A DNA stretch of 59,836 nt from JAOZHU01 sp964632845. Lineage in GTDB: Archaea > Thermoproteota > Bathyarchaeia > Bathyarchaeales > Bathycorpusculaceae. Shown in pieces: positions 19,001 through 26,679 of this stretch (position 1 is the stretch's first letter; the number at the start of each line of letters is the position of its first letter). Location: positions 1 to 59,836 of the forward strand of contig CAZWDU010000011.1 of assembly GCA_964632845.1 (NCBI GenBank). The letters are read 5' to 3'. The translations under genes were made by a program, and so were the position numbers. The notes below the pieces were generated by a model. The model worked only from the letters and a program-made list of their open reading frames with translations, was not told the origin of the DNA and searched no databases.

Positions 19001-19053
19001 CCATGGAAGAACTCTACAAAAAACTAATCGACAGCGTGAAAACCTATGCCTAA
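16027..19053 (+). CDS. hsdR: Type I restriction enzyme R subunit (HsdR)
   Basis: Translocating restriction subunit. The N-terminal nuclease core has RNDIILYINGIPLVNIECKN (D and ExK, near residue 140-153). Superfamily 2 helicase motifs follow: HWQGSGKTLT (about 286), FIDEAHR (about 402), AFTGTP, and RILIVTDMLLTGFDAP with LLQAIARTNRPY. A long helical C-terminus serves complex assembly. At 1008 aa it is full length and uninterrupted. The coding strand from about 16,300 is extremely G-poor and A/C-rich, unlike the rest of the window. Confidence 0.93.
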   Translation: MPLFSEKSLIEDYFVEQLQERSNKRWRFISADELERESQEEPLLTPAFIRALKRVNKDISIEDGEVKQVLNELKLRGSSSEDAKRILNYFKDGVPIKFEKERVVKYVKVFDYDNIAKNDFVISRQITHQAGDKPIRNDIILYINGIPLVNIECKNPASLTETWYNAFTQILGYERDVPELYKYIQIGIASDNKAKYFPTQPWQQDGEPRYHEWREINKDSIDSTIQMLMPETLLNIVRNYLFIRIERGATTKVITRYMQYRAAEQISNRVLNNIQGKTDKNKGLIWHWQGSGKTLTMIFAANKLYRHPLLQNPTVFFVVDREELETQLNDEFNALDITKPEVVDSIHALRKIIQHDENRGKRGIFITLIHKFRPEELSELHKELNILSKTRETIQTRKNVILFIDEAHRTQYGTLAAQMNEILKNAEAYAFTGTPIAKLGRDTYSSFSYPPEEKYLDKYFITDSIEDGFTLKIAYQPRLEEDVHLKKDMLDTFIQVEFDEIPEEYREKTEEKIKQRLNLIKVFLENSDRIKLVAQDIAAHFKENIDGKFKALIVAVNRLACVRYKRELDKLLPKEQTEIVMTYTRNDPKEIQDYLKELIENNHGKEIDDIRKETITKYKEEPNPRILIVTDMLLTGFDAPILQTMYLDKPLKEHRLLQAIARTNRPYKDLKEAGLIIDYVGILKEFTRAFENYTKEDITGILINTDDLAKEFTQKLDETTQLFADVPKDQYDRQTMLQAFTAITTDEQNTKKFQTNYKRLRKLFELLGPHPIKLEKLKDYTWLTQVYNYYLHETRQDLAKENAIAYKYFQKTLKYIYKTTEITDLDQQYPTIQFDANYLKNLQEKLKTKQEKAANILFTLNRFIIIDKQRNPVYETLTAKVERILKLWKEKTKDFEKIYNESAKIYQEIQALQARQKQLQFTNLQYAILLNIENTLGTNVDRTNDAQQLTTLLKPYLFKGWQYQQTARKSVERETRKYLRKYIRQNNLTLTTMEELYKKLIDSVKTYA

Positions 19054-19594
19054 AACCCCAGAGTACACCGTAGAATACCGCAACGTGAAACACCCACGCC
19101 TAGAATACAAAACAGGCACACTGCTTATGATTCTCCCAAAAACAGGGTGGACACCCCAACAAGTCCTCGAAAAATACGAACCATGGATAAAACGCAAACA
19201 AGCAACCATAACCACAGCACTCCAACAAACCAATGAAGCAAGCCTTACCACAACAAGAACAGACAAGATGCTCAAACACCTCGTCAACAGATACGCCGCA
19301 ACAGCCCAAAAAGACCTCAACACAAAAATCAACAAAATTTACTTCAAAAAAATGAAAACCAAATGGGCAAGCCACAGCAAAAACAACAACCTGACCATAA
19401 ACACTCTCCTGAGATACCTCCCAGAAGTCCTCATAAACTACATAATTTATCATGAAATAACTCACAACATAGAAAGAAGACATAATGAGCGCTTTTGGGC
19501 ACTAATAGAAAAGAAACACCCGGACTATGAAAAGCAAGAAAAGTTTTTACTCTTTTATTGGTTCGCTATACAAAAACAAACCAATTTGGCATGA
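19046..19594 (+). CDS. YgjP-like (DUF45) metallopeptidase
   Basis: Zinc metallopeptidase-like protein with HEITH (HExxH) in IIYHEITHNIERRHNERFWAL and the upstream WASHSKNNNLTIN block typical of the YgjP/DUF45 family. It overlaps hsdR by eight bases. Genes of this family are frequently found directly after type I restriction genes. Substrate unknown. It shares the A/C-rich composition of hsdR. Confidence 0.85.
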   Translation: MPKTPEYTVEYRNVKHPRLEYKTGTLLMILPKTGWTPQQVLEKYEPWIKRKQATITTALQQTNEASLTTTRTDKMLKHLVNRYAATAQKDLNTKINKIYFKKMKTKWASHSKNNNLTINTLLRYLPEVLINYIIYHEITHNIERRHNERFWALIEKKHPDYEKQEKFLLFYWFAIQKQTNLA

Positions 19595-19652
19595 GAATTA
19601 GATTAACGACAGCTGGGACAACAAAATAGATATCGATAAGAACAAGGACTTA

Positions 19653-20381
19653 ATGGAGTTAGCTCTTTCATTTCATAGTTTTAAAAAAGACAAAATCTAC
19701 GTTTACATTAAGAATTTTGGAGGAATTTACGCCAGTCGCACCAAAGACGGCATGACCTTAGGATATCTGGACAGTCTAAGAAAAATCGGAAGAGAAGATC
19801 ACGTTACGGTATTCTACAATTCTGAAATTGGATTTACAGGGCTTCACAGGAAGATAGTTGATAACGAAAGTACAGTCTACATGCGCTACTCAATGGAATA
19901 CATTAAAGAAAAAAACGGGCTGAAGACCCTCTTAAGAGATCTGTTCAATGATGAAAAAACTCCAGGTTACATGAAAGGTCTGCTCCTTTTAGTTTTCTTT
20001 GAAATAAGGCTTTTCTTTAGAATGGGTCTTAAGAAAACATTCTTACTGAGTAATAGCAAAGCAAAGGACCTCAAAATGAAGAGCCCCTGCATATTTATTG
20101 AAACAGGTTTCGTAGGCAAGATTCAATTGGCTCTTTTCTCAAAATTTCTACCACTTCTCCGCCTTTATTCCGACAAGAAATTTGCTGATAACCCAACTAG
20201 AGGATTCAAAGAAAAGAAATTTCCAGGAGCTAACATCTCAAAGAAGAAATTAGCAGATATTACCCTCGGAAAAAAGAGTTTGGCCAGTAGAGCCGCGACA
20301 GTGGATTTGGTATTCGCATCTTGCGCATTTGTTCTGGTTGCTTGTTTCTTGGGCTTCTCTGGACTGTTTCCAGAATTCTAA
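19653..20381 (+). CDS. Hypothetical protein, C-terminus doubtful
   Basis: Reads protein-like for about 195 residues (YVYIKNFGGIYASRTKDGM, then CIFIETGFVGKIQLALFSKF). The last 44 residues are antisense to the Cas4-like gene, so the true 3' end may have been lost by frameshift or transfer. Upstream the frame is open to about 19601 without an ATG (NDSWDNKIDIDKNKD), so the start is uncertain too. No family recognised. Confidence 0.35.
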   Translation: MELALSFHSFKKDKIYVYIKNFGGIYASRTKDGMTLGYLDSLRKIGREDHVTVFYNSEIGFTGLHRKIVDNESTVYMRYSMEYIKEKNGLKTLLRDLFNDEKTPGYMKGLLLLVFFEIRLFFRMGLKKTFLLSNSKAKDLKMKSPCIFIETGFVGKIQLALFSKFLPLLRLYSDKKFADNPTRGFKEKKFPGANISKKKLADITLGKKSLASRAATVDLVFASCAFVLVACFLGFSGLFPEF

Positions 20382-21062
20382 AGCCCACATCAAATCTTTT
20401 TCTGCGTTATCGCGGTTGAATTTATTGCAGTAAATCTTTGCATTATCAATTGAATGCGTTGCTTCCTCTATTTCTCTCCTTGTTACGGTATTCGCTACCT
20501 CTTGCCGTAGCGCTCTGCTCCCTTTGGTCTTTGGATCCGCCACCACAATAGCGTAAAACAACTTGCTTACGTCAAAGCCCATGCTTCCAAGTAACACACA
20601 ATAAATCTGCGCCTGCACATGATACGAAGGATAAGCTACACCACTCCGGCTAAACTTGTACTCAAAAACCACCAGTGGGCATCCACTTGCGAAAAGAACC
20701 GAGTCAGGCTTCCCAGCCAAAAATACGTCTCCATATTTACCAAGCAGGGGCATTTCCAAAGCAAACATTGGTTTATCGCTGTAAATATCCTGCCACAAGC
20801 GCTCTCTATTCACTTTCACAGCGTCTTCGGTCAGACTTTCATGTGCCTCAGTGCCAATGTTCTTAGCTTCAGTCTCCACTTCGCCATGCAAAAACTCCAT
20901 TTCGAGCTTCTTTTCACAATAGAACTGCTCTGCTATGTCGCTTGCTGCTATAACTAAGCGACCGAAACGCAGTCTTGCATGAGCATCTCGGCTCTCTTTG
21001 AGTTCCTTGATCAGCAAGTCAAAGTTCTCAAGCTGCTTTTTCCACTTCGCTATGTTACTCAA
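20250..21062 (-). CDS. Cas4-like / RecB-family PD-(D/E)XK exonuclease
   Basis: Cas4-type nuclease. GKPDSVLF (about 113), VVFEYKFS (about 130) and QAQIYCVLL (about 146) form the PD-(D/E)XK plus QxxxY core. One Cys near 49 (FYCEKKLE) and three near 245-254 (CARCEYQIHC) would hold a 4Fe-4S cluster. There is no CRISPR array or cas1/cas2 in the window, so this is a stand-alone homologue. TTG start overlaps the PemK stop, coupling it to the toxin-like operon. Its 3' end overlaps the plus-strand hypothetical gene by 130 bp. Confidence 0.78.
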   Translation of the reverse strand: MSNIAKWKKQLENFDLLIKELKESRDAHARLRFGRLVIAASDIAEQFYCEKKLEMEFLHGEVETEAKNIGTEAHESLTEDAVKVNRERLWQDIYSDKPMFALEMPLLGKYGDVFLAGKPDSVLFASGCPLVVFEYKFSRSGVAYPSYHVQAQIYCVLLGSMGFDVSKLFYAIVVADPKTKGSRALRQEVANTVTRREIEEATHSIDNAKIYCNKFNRDNAEKDLMWALEFWKQSREAQETSNQNKCARCEYQIHCRGSTGQTLFSEGNIC

Positions 21063-21405
21063 TTTGCAGATAATCCTTCGCCAATGTTCTTATGTTTACA
21101 AAATGTCCCTGCTCAATTGTACCCATCTTGAACAGGAACCTTCCTGCTGACATTGTGAGACTTCGCATCTGAAAAATTAAGGCAACAGAATCTTCTGTGA
21201 GGCCATTGCTAGGGGTGCAAGCCACCTTGTGAGAATAAGGGAACCTTGATGCGTCTTGGTTGCTTGTCAATGGCACAACCATACTGACATTACCTTGAGG
21301 ATGAACAGCCATAATAACCGCTGGTCTTTGCCCCCGCTGCTCGTTGCCTATCGTCTCAGTTAAGGAAACCATCCAGATATCCTTAGGTCTAATTGCGCGC
21401 TGCAT
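21055..21405 (-). CDS. PemK/MazF-family toxin-like protein
   Basis: Compact beta-barrel RNase-toxin family. The signature is present: IWMVSLTETIGNEQRGQRPA, MVVPLTSNQD, and DSVALIFQMRSL. 116 aa is normal length. MazF-type proteins cleave mRNA. The gene directly upstream encodes a YwgA/Panacea-like protein that could be the antidote in place of a conventional MazE. Ten bases separate the two genes. Confidence 0.85.
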   Translation of the reverse strand: MQRAIRPKDIWMVSLTETIGNEQRGQRPAVIMAVHPQGNVSMVVPLTSNQDASRFPYSHKVACTPSNGLTEDSVALIFQMRSLTMSAGRFLFKMGTIEQGHFVNIRTLAKDYLQIE

Positions 21406-21415
21406 CTGCTCTTAT

Positions 21416-21946
21416 CTAACCTTCCACTCTGTCCCATTCATCCATTTCTCTCTTGATTTCTTCAGTCATATACTCGGGTTTGAATAACAGCTCTTTTGCC
21501 TTAGTTATCCCAACTACACGGTCAGAATCGCCAATATGTGGTTTAAGCAATTTCAGACTCAAGAACAAGTTATCTTCCGTAATCTTGGGATTTTGTTTCA
21601 CCAAGTAAACTGCGGTAGAAGCAGCTTCCATCAAACTCTGATTCTCCAAGAGTCCCCGGCAGTCTCTGATTCTCGCCAAAACTGACACATCAGACGGCGT
21701 CAGCGCGTAATCAGTTTGAAGAGCATTCATCTTGGTTTTGACCTCATCCGGATAATACTCGCAATTCAACTCCCGCGAATAAGGTCCAGAAACATAAATA
21801 GTGAAGTCATAGCCAATGTTCATGCCAAGAGCCTTCGCTAGAAAAGCGATTTTTTGCGTCAAGAAACGCCAGCGATAAACATACATACTTGGGCGTAAAC
21901 CCAAAAATCTGAGACAAGCAATTAACTTGTCAAGATCAATTGACAT
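21416..21946 (-). CDS. YwgA/Panacea-like protein, candidate antitoxin
   Basis: Helical protein with the block FLTQKIAFLAKALGMNIGY, then DFTIYVSGPYSREL, which resembles YwgA and DUF4065 (Panacea) proteins. Panacea domains act as antitoxins to diverse toxins. It overlaps the upstream wHTH gene by 25 bases and precedes the PemK/MazF-like gene by 10, a classical toxin-antitoxin arrangement. Family assignment is by pattern only. Confidence 0.55.
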   Translation of the reverse strand: MSIDLDKLIACLRFLGLRPSMYVYRWRFLTQKIAFLAKALGMNIGYDFTIYVSGPYSRELNCEYYPDEVKTKMNALQTDYALTPSDVSVLARIRDCRGLLENQSLMEAASTAVYLVKQNPKITEDNLFLSLKLLKPHIGDSDRVVGITKAKELLFKPEYMTEEIKREMDEWDRVEG

Positions 21947-22281
21947 TTTTCATCTCCCTCGCTTGATACCTTCTGAATAAGCTTCATCCACTCAACAATC
22001 TTGCCCAACTCGGTTTTCCCTTTTGCAGTCAAAGAATAAACGTCGACTTTCCTCTTATCTACCTCAACTTCCGACTTTGCGATATATCCCATAGCCCTGA
22101 GCCCATTGAGGTTCGCAATAAGTTTTCCATCGGACATTTTCAATGCTGCCTTCAATTCTCGGAACTGAATGCCATCCACGAAATAGGCAAGTAGCGTCAA
22201 AATAAGGCATCTCGCCAAAGTAACAATTCTACTATTCAATTTCTCAGAGGCTGCCAACAGAAGATAAATATCATCGTTCAT
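21922..22281 (-). CDS. Winged-helix transcriptional regulator
   Basis: HTH_34/MarR-like small regulator: TLLAYFVDGIQFRELKAALK, then MSDGKLIANLNGLRAMGYIA, ending in KGKTELGKIVEWMKL. First gene of the YwgA-like/PemK/Cas4-like operon and a likely autoregulator. ATG at 22281 (MNDDIY) is preferred over one at 22296 because a GAGGCGAGAAG purine tract precedes it. A TATA-like TATATATTAC lies upstream on the minus strand near 22355. Confidence 0.75.
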   Translation of the reverse strand: MNDDIYLLLAASEKLNSRIVTLARCLILTLLAYFVDGIQFRELKAALKMSDGKLIANLNGLRAMGYIAKSEVEVDKRKVDVYSLTAKGKTELGKIVEWMKLIQKVSSEGDEKCQLILTS

Positions 22282-22296
22282 TTCTTCTCGCCTCAT

Positions 22297-22671
22297 TCAA
22301 CTTATGGTAAAGTGACTATTTAACAACTTTGGTATTTACTTTCTTTTACAAAGTAATATATAAAGTTAATGAAGGAAAAATTAGCGAAATCTCAATGCAG
22401 TCTGCCACTTGCATTACTCACAGAACCATACGCCTATTTTCACCAATCCAAATTACGAATGCAGGCAACACCTCTTGACCAAGGAGCTTTAGAGAACAAA
22501 GATTCAACCTCTCTCTGTTCAAAGTGATTATTCCTCTCGTCTGTGAAAGTATTTCAAACTTGCATCGCTAATACATTCTTACGGATTAATATGACGCTCA
22601 TACTAACAGAGCTGTCACGTTATGGCATTGCGATGGCTGCTGACTCTGCGCTCAAACTATATTAGTTGTCT
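22297..22671. other. Intergenic stretch with a gene fragment
   Basis: Holds the promoter region of the minus-strand wHTH operon (about 22310-22370) and, near its far end, the Ntn-hydrolase-like fragment at 22591-22665. Nothing else was recognised. Confidence 0.4.
22591..22665 (+). pseudogene. N-terminal fragment of a proteasome-like Ntn-hydrolase
   Basis: Only 24 codons, but they read TELSRYGIAMAADSAL, the typical beginning of proteasome-beta-like Ntn-hydrolase proteins (the stretch following MTLI). It stops at TAG 22663 next to the PLD gene end. It looks like the remnant of a gene replaced by the neighbouring module. Confidence 0.4.
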
Positions 22672-24798
22672 TCATTTCTTGGAAAATCGTTTCTGTAAAC
22701 AATAGTTGCAGTTCTCAAGACTTTGAATCATAGATTGATAGTCCGCTGGTCTTTGCATACCTTCCGACTCTAAAAAGATCATTCGATCATCCCATACTTT
22801 CCTAAAGGATACGCCTTCTTTTACAGGGGATATTAAGATTTTCAGGGCTTGAAATACTTGGTATAGTCGGTTTACATTTATCGGCACATCAAGAGGTCTT
22901 CTGTCAAACGCCTGATAGCCCCCAACATTACTAGAGAAAAAGTAGATCCAAAAATCAAAAAGCAGGTTAACATCAGGACGCATCTTGGAGCCTGTTCTTT
23001 TCCACTCTTCGATTTCTAGCTTTCCAGCCTCTTTAAAGTAATGAGATTTCCAAACCGCCCCATCCCATAAAGCATTACTTTGATCGAAACAGGGTAGGTC
23101 AAAGAACTCAGCAAGCTTGTAGCCTAGTTGTGCAATAAATGAATTTGGCTGCTTAGATACAACTGACGCATAGAAAACCGACTCGATATAGATATCAAGT
23201 GCGACCATAAGCAATCGCAGTTTAGATTCTAGAGGTGTCTTAATTGAATCATCAAATAACTTGTCCCAAGCGGTCTCAAAGTTGCTTTGAGCCAAATTAA
23301 ATATCTGGTCAGGATTTTGACTAGCCAATTTACTCGAAACAGGTAGCCAGGGACTAGGCTTTGGGCCGTCTATCCATAATTTGGGATCCAACAGAATAAG
23401 CGGAATAGGAGATTCAATGCTATCATATTTATGAGGCTCAAAATTCTTCAAACGATTAATGAAAAACCATAATCGAATTTTTGATTCATCACTAATTTCG
23501 AGATTCGATAACTCATTCATCGCCGCACCTGTTCGATTCAAGAACCCTTTTACGAGCACCTGCATTTTTTTATCAAGCACTTCATATCTACTCTCATTGT
23601 CCCAAGCATCTGGAACCTTGAAACGAATCATCCCTCCAGTTACCACGACTTCTATGGGCTTGCTAATTCCCGAAAGTCGTACAAAAACTACCTCGCCATT
23701 ACTCACTCCTGGCGAAAAGATAACCGCTTCATTACTTGGAGTCTGAAAGCCCCACTGTTCAATTATCGCCCTTTTCTTATCTTCTTCTTCCTCCATATCC
23801 TTTTCAGAAGACAGCTGATCCCAGGTTAATGAGATACGTTTGGCTTTTTCTTCAAAGAGAGTTTGCGCCTTCCATTCCTTAAAAGGTTCCAGCAGGATTG
23901 CCGCCTCCAAGTTTCCACCTTGACCCACCGATTTAGCCAAAGCTGGCTTAGTAAAATTCGGGCTCCCAAATAATGTCCAGTCCCCCTGGGAAGTGTGAAA
24001 AATGTAAACCTTGCCATGAAGACTTCGACTAGCCTCTATTTCTAATCCGGTTATTGAGAACTTCCTATACAGGTTCTTGTTTTTATCGCTGACCGTGAAC
24101 CTGTTATTTGGGTCTATGTAAAAGTGTAAATCACCCAGGTTATCACACATCTCGGCCAGAAATGTCGGATCATCTGAGTGAGTTGGCACGCAGATAGTTG
24201 TAGCTTTTATTTCTGGCATAATCTCTAAGACTTGCTCAATGATTGACTTCTTGAAAGAATGAAGGAAATAGAAGGAACCTTGTTTCTTCCATTTCATATC
24301 TGATTCAGGAATTTCGGATAAGCAATGCATAACCTCGTTTAATGATTTTATTGCTATCTGGTCACCAACAACACACTTGGACAGCCCATTTAGAAAGTCG
24401 GATACATTGCTTACGATTGCCTCATATTCCTTAGAAATTGGAATTTCATAAAAACCTGTAATTTCAAGATTATACTTGATGCCGCCTTCCGTAAGATTGT
24501 GACTGCCGACCAGTAATTTTAGGACACCATCGTCTACACCTATTGCTACTTTTGGATGAAATGCCATAGTAACGTTGTGTGCGGGATATACAAAATATGA
24601 TAGCCCTTGGTTGAAGAAATCCTGGCCCAGCGCTGTCTCCTTAAAACAGTCCGCGTCAGTGAAAATAATACTTCTTTCATGGATTCCCCTCCGAGGACAG
24701 ATTAAATCGCGAATCACCCTATAATCGAAATTATAGGTAGTCGCAATGACGGGATTTTTGCTGTCAAAGTTAGAAAACTGTTCTCGAACTGTCACCAT
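22672..24798 (-). CDS. Phospholipase-D-fold (HKD) protein, probable nuclease
   Basis: Contains two HKD-type motifs: FHPKVAIGVDDG with LLVGSHNLTEGG, and SLHGKVYIFHTSQGDW with LFGSPNFT. The Asp at the usual position in the second is replaced, but the H, K, G, S and N are present. PLD-fold proteins of this layout in defence islands act as nucleases. An acidic-basic linker (EKDMEEEEDKKR) separates the catalytic half from a C-terminal half with no recognised domain. The frame opens at 24825; ATG 24798 (MVTVREQF) abuts the upstream gene end and is taken as start. Forms a two-gene unit with the DUF6361-like gene. Confidence 0.75.
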   Translation of the reverse strand: MVTVREQFSNFDSKNPVIATTYNFDYRVIRDLICPRRGIHERSIIFTDADCFKETALGQDFFNQGLSYFVYPAHNVTMAFHPKVAIGVDDGVLKLLVGSHNLTEGGIKYNLEITGFYEIPISKEYEAIVSNVSDFLNGLSKCVVGDQIAIKSLNEVMHCLSEIPESDMKWKKQGSFYFLHSFKKSIIEQVLEIMPEIKATTICVPTHSDDPTFLAEMCDNLGDLHFYIDPNNRFTVSDKNKNLYRKFSITGLEIEASRSLHGKVYIFHTSQGDWTLFGSPNFTKPALAKSVGQGGNLEAAILLEPFKEWKAQTLFEEKAKRISLTWDQLSSEKDMEEEEDKKRAIIEQWGFQTPSNEAVIFSPGVSNGEVVFVRLSGISKPIEVVVTGGMIRFKVPDAWDNESRYEVLDKKMQVLVKGFLNRTGAAMNELSNLEISDESKIRLWFFINRLKNFEPHKYDSIESPIPLILLDPKLWIDGPKPSPWLPVSSKLASQNPDQIFNLAQSNFETAWDKLFDDSIKTPLESKLRLLMVALDIYIESVFYASVVSKQPNSFIAQLGYKLAEFFDLPCFDQSNALWDGAVWKSHYFKEAGKLEIEEWKRTGSKMRPDVNLLFDFWIYFFSSNVGGYQAFDRRPLDVPINVNRLYQVFQALKILISPVKEGVSFRKVWDDRMIFLESEGMQRPADYQSMIQSLENCNYCLQKRFSKK

Positions 24799-24799
24799 A

Positions 24800-26341
24800 C
24801 TATTTAACCGCCGAGAAATATCCATCCTTTGCTTTTATTAATCCTATATCGGATAGCCAAAAGACAGCGTTATTTAATCTGCCACGTTGCTCTGCAAATG
24901 GCGCATCTGCACGATAGAAGATTCTACTGTTCCTGCATTCTATTCGCTTCGCATGGGAGCCTTTGCTGTCAGCAACCTTGTCATGCTGGATAATTATTAG
25001 GTCAACCACAGATTGGAGCCAGTCCCATGCCTTTGCTTTTGGAGGTAGCGACTGATACTCGATTAAAAAATTGAATGCAGAAAAAACTTCTCTGTGATAA
25101 GGCAAGATTTTGATAAGCCAGTCTGGGTCAAAAAGCTCGTGACAAGCCGCGCTTTGCAGAAGAATTAATGCACCAAAAGCAATTTTCTTGTAATAGTCGT
25201 CTGACGAGTCAATTTCTTGTCGGGTGGCTTCAAACCCATTCTTTCCATAAGCTATTGGATAACCTTTCTGATACTTGCCCTGATATTTAACGAAAGAATC
25301 CGTTATTTCTTGATGAATCGCCTCAATTGAATCTGGCTTTAAAAACTGTAGCGACTTCTTGATGATATCATCTTTACTTATACCACCAACACTATTCTTG
25401 GACAGGTTGACAAGACCATTAAGGACTGCGTCAGCTCCAAACTGCATGTGAGTATGCATTTCATGAAAAGCCAAAAGGGAAACTGCTTGGCAGTCTTTCA
25501 ATTTAATCAGTACTTTGGTTTCTTCATCAACTTGGATTAATCGATACAGAGCCGCCTTAGCTATATCTGAAGAGGACAACTCAAGATTCGCTTCAGAACC
25601 TTTGCTAACAGCCTCCTGTACTATTGAAACAAAATCATCATACATCTCCGGATAATTCATTGCTGACCTTGCGGCATCTTGAAGCAGTCTGCTTTCTAAT
25701 TCATCCGGTTTTAGACCTTGAAGATCAATCATATCGCCGAATTCCTCCAGTTTGGTTAACGTCCATTTTCGTTCATCAGCAATTCTTGTGGGGTGGATAA
25801 TATTTGACCATTTATTCTCGAATGCTTTAGACAACTTTTTGCCGTTCTCAGAAGCCAGTAAAATAGACTGGAAGCGCCCTTGTGAAAAAGGCTGTAGCTT
25901 TTGATGAAGCAAGCCCATAGCAATTAGACGACTTTGATAAATAGCAGTTGGGTTTGGAGGCCTTGCAAAAGAAGGGTGTCCAAAATCAACAATTTTTCCC
26001 TCAAGAGCATCCAGTCTACCACCAAGAGGGTCAACGCCAATTGGTCCTCGATGATAGGTCTTTCTTGCTCTAGATGATACAATATCTGCAACTGCAAAGA
26101 TCCCGTAATATCTTAAGGAAGCGCTCACATAATCAGGAGCCGTCATGGTTTTACTACCAAGTTCTTCTTCCAACTTGGAATATATCCATGTTAACCACGA
26201 TAGCATCCGAAAATAGGGCGTGTTTGTCTGTAAATAGGGAAAGAGACGATCGCTAATACTGTCTCTAAGTTCATCTAGCCGAAGAAATTGAATTGCGTCC
26301 TGGCTATCGTTTGGCGCCTCAGTCCATTGAGGAAAGTTCAC
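24800..26341 (-). CDS. DUF6361-like protein, partner of the PLD gene
   Basis: 513-aa protein. Its N-terminus (LRLDELRDSISDRLFPYLQT, then RMLSWLTWIYSKLEEELG) resembles DUF6361 proteins, which start with a similar 'RDELGIG..RDALSDxLFPG' block and occur beside defence genes. The remainder is helical, with a conserved-looking FHEMHTHMQFG. No catalytic motif was found. It ends two bases before the PLD gene start. Function unknown; a sensor or assembly partner is a guess. Confidence 0.5.
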   Translation of the reverse strand: MNFPQWTEAPNDSQDAIQFLRLDELRDSISDRLFPYLQTNTPYFRMLSWLTWIYSKLEEELGSKTMTAPDYVSASLRYYGIFAVADIVSSRARKTYHRGPIGVDPLGGRLDALEGKIVDFGHPSFARPPNPTAIYQSRLIAMGLLHQKLQPFSQGRFQSILLASENGKKLSKAFENKWSNIIHPTRIADERKWTLTKLEEFGDMIDLQGLKPDELESRLLQDAARSAMNYPEMYDDFVSIVQEAVSKGSEANLELSSSDIAKAALYRLIQVDEETKVLIKLKDCQAVSLLAFHEMHTHMQFGADAVLNGLVNLSKNSVGGISKDDIIKKSLQFLKPDSIEAIHQEITDSFVKYQGKYQKGYPIAYGKNGFEATRQEIDSSDDYYKKIAFGALILLQSAACHELFDPDWLIKILPYHREVFSAFNFLIEYQSLPPKAKAWDWLQSVVDLIIIQHDKVADSKGSHAKRIECRNSRIFYRADAPFAEQRGRLNNAVFWLSDIGLIKAKDGYFSAVK

Positions 26342-26679
26342 TAATTCACCGATTAATGGTATTTGCGACCTTTTTCTAAATATGCTTTGTTACTTGGAAG
26401 TATTTTAAAAGCAATAACCAACAGGAGAAAAAAGAGGGAGATTAACTGCGAAGAAACGAGTTTACTGGCGGCATAACCGCTTTCACGGATGTTCGAGTCC
26501 TGCGATTGCTGCAAAAGCACCGGGGATTTGAATTCCACACCACGAGCTTTCAGCAGGGTTTTAGATTAACCTCAATCGCTTCTGTCAAAAACATAAAAAT
26601 ACGGTAAAGGTTTGTTGGACTACTGCAGACCCTTTCTATATTTGGGGCATCAATCTCATCAATTGAAACTTGAGAGAAT
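26342..26679. other. Intergenic stretch with a tRNA-3'-like scar
   Basis: No convincing gene. At 26461-26513 there is a tRNA-3'-like sequence (TTTACTGGCG, 20 bases, GTTCGAGTCC) with the same spacing as the attR region near 32431-32470. The T-stem pairs poorly and no tRNA body is present. It may be a decayed attachment site. Confidence 0.35.

Noticed and set aside
20250..21062. CRISPR-Cas adaptation locus
   Set aside because: A Cas4-like nuclease is present, but there is no repeat array, cas1 or cas2 in the window.
22672..26341. DISARM system
   Set aside because: A PLD-fold protein is present, but drmA, drmB and the associated methylase are not.
26461..26513. A functional tRNA near 26.48 kb
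   Set aside because: The T-stem does not pair and no acceptor partner was found; kept only as a possible scar.
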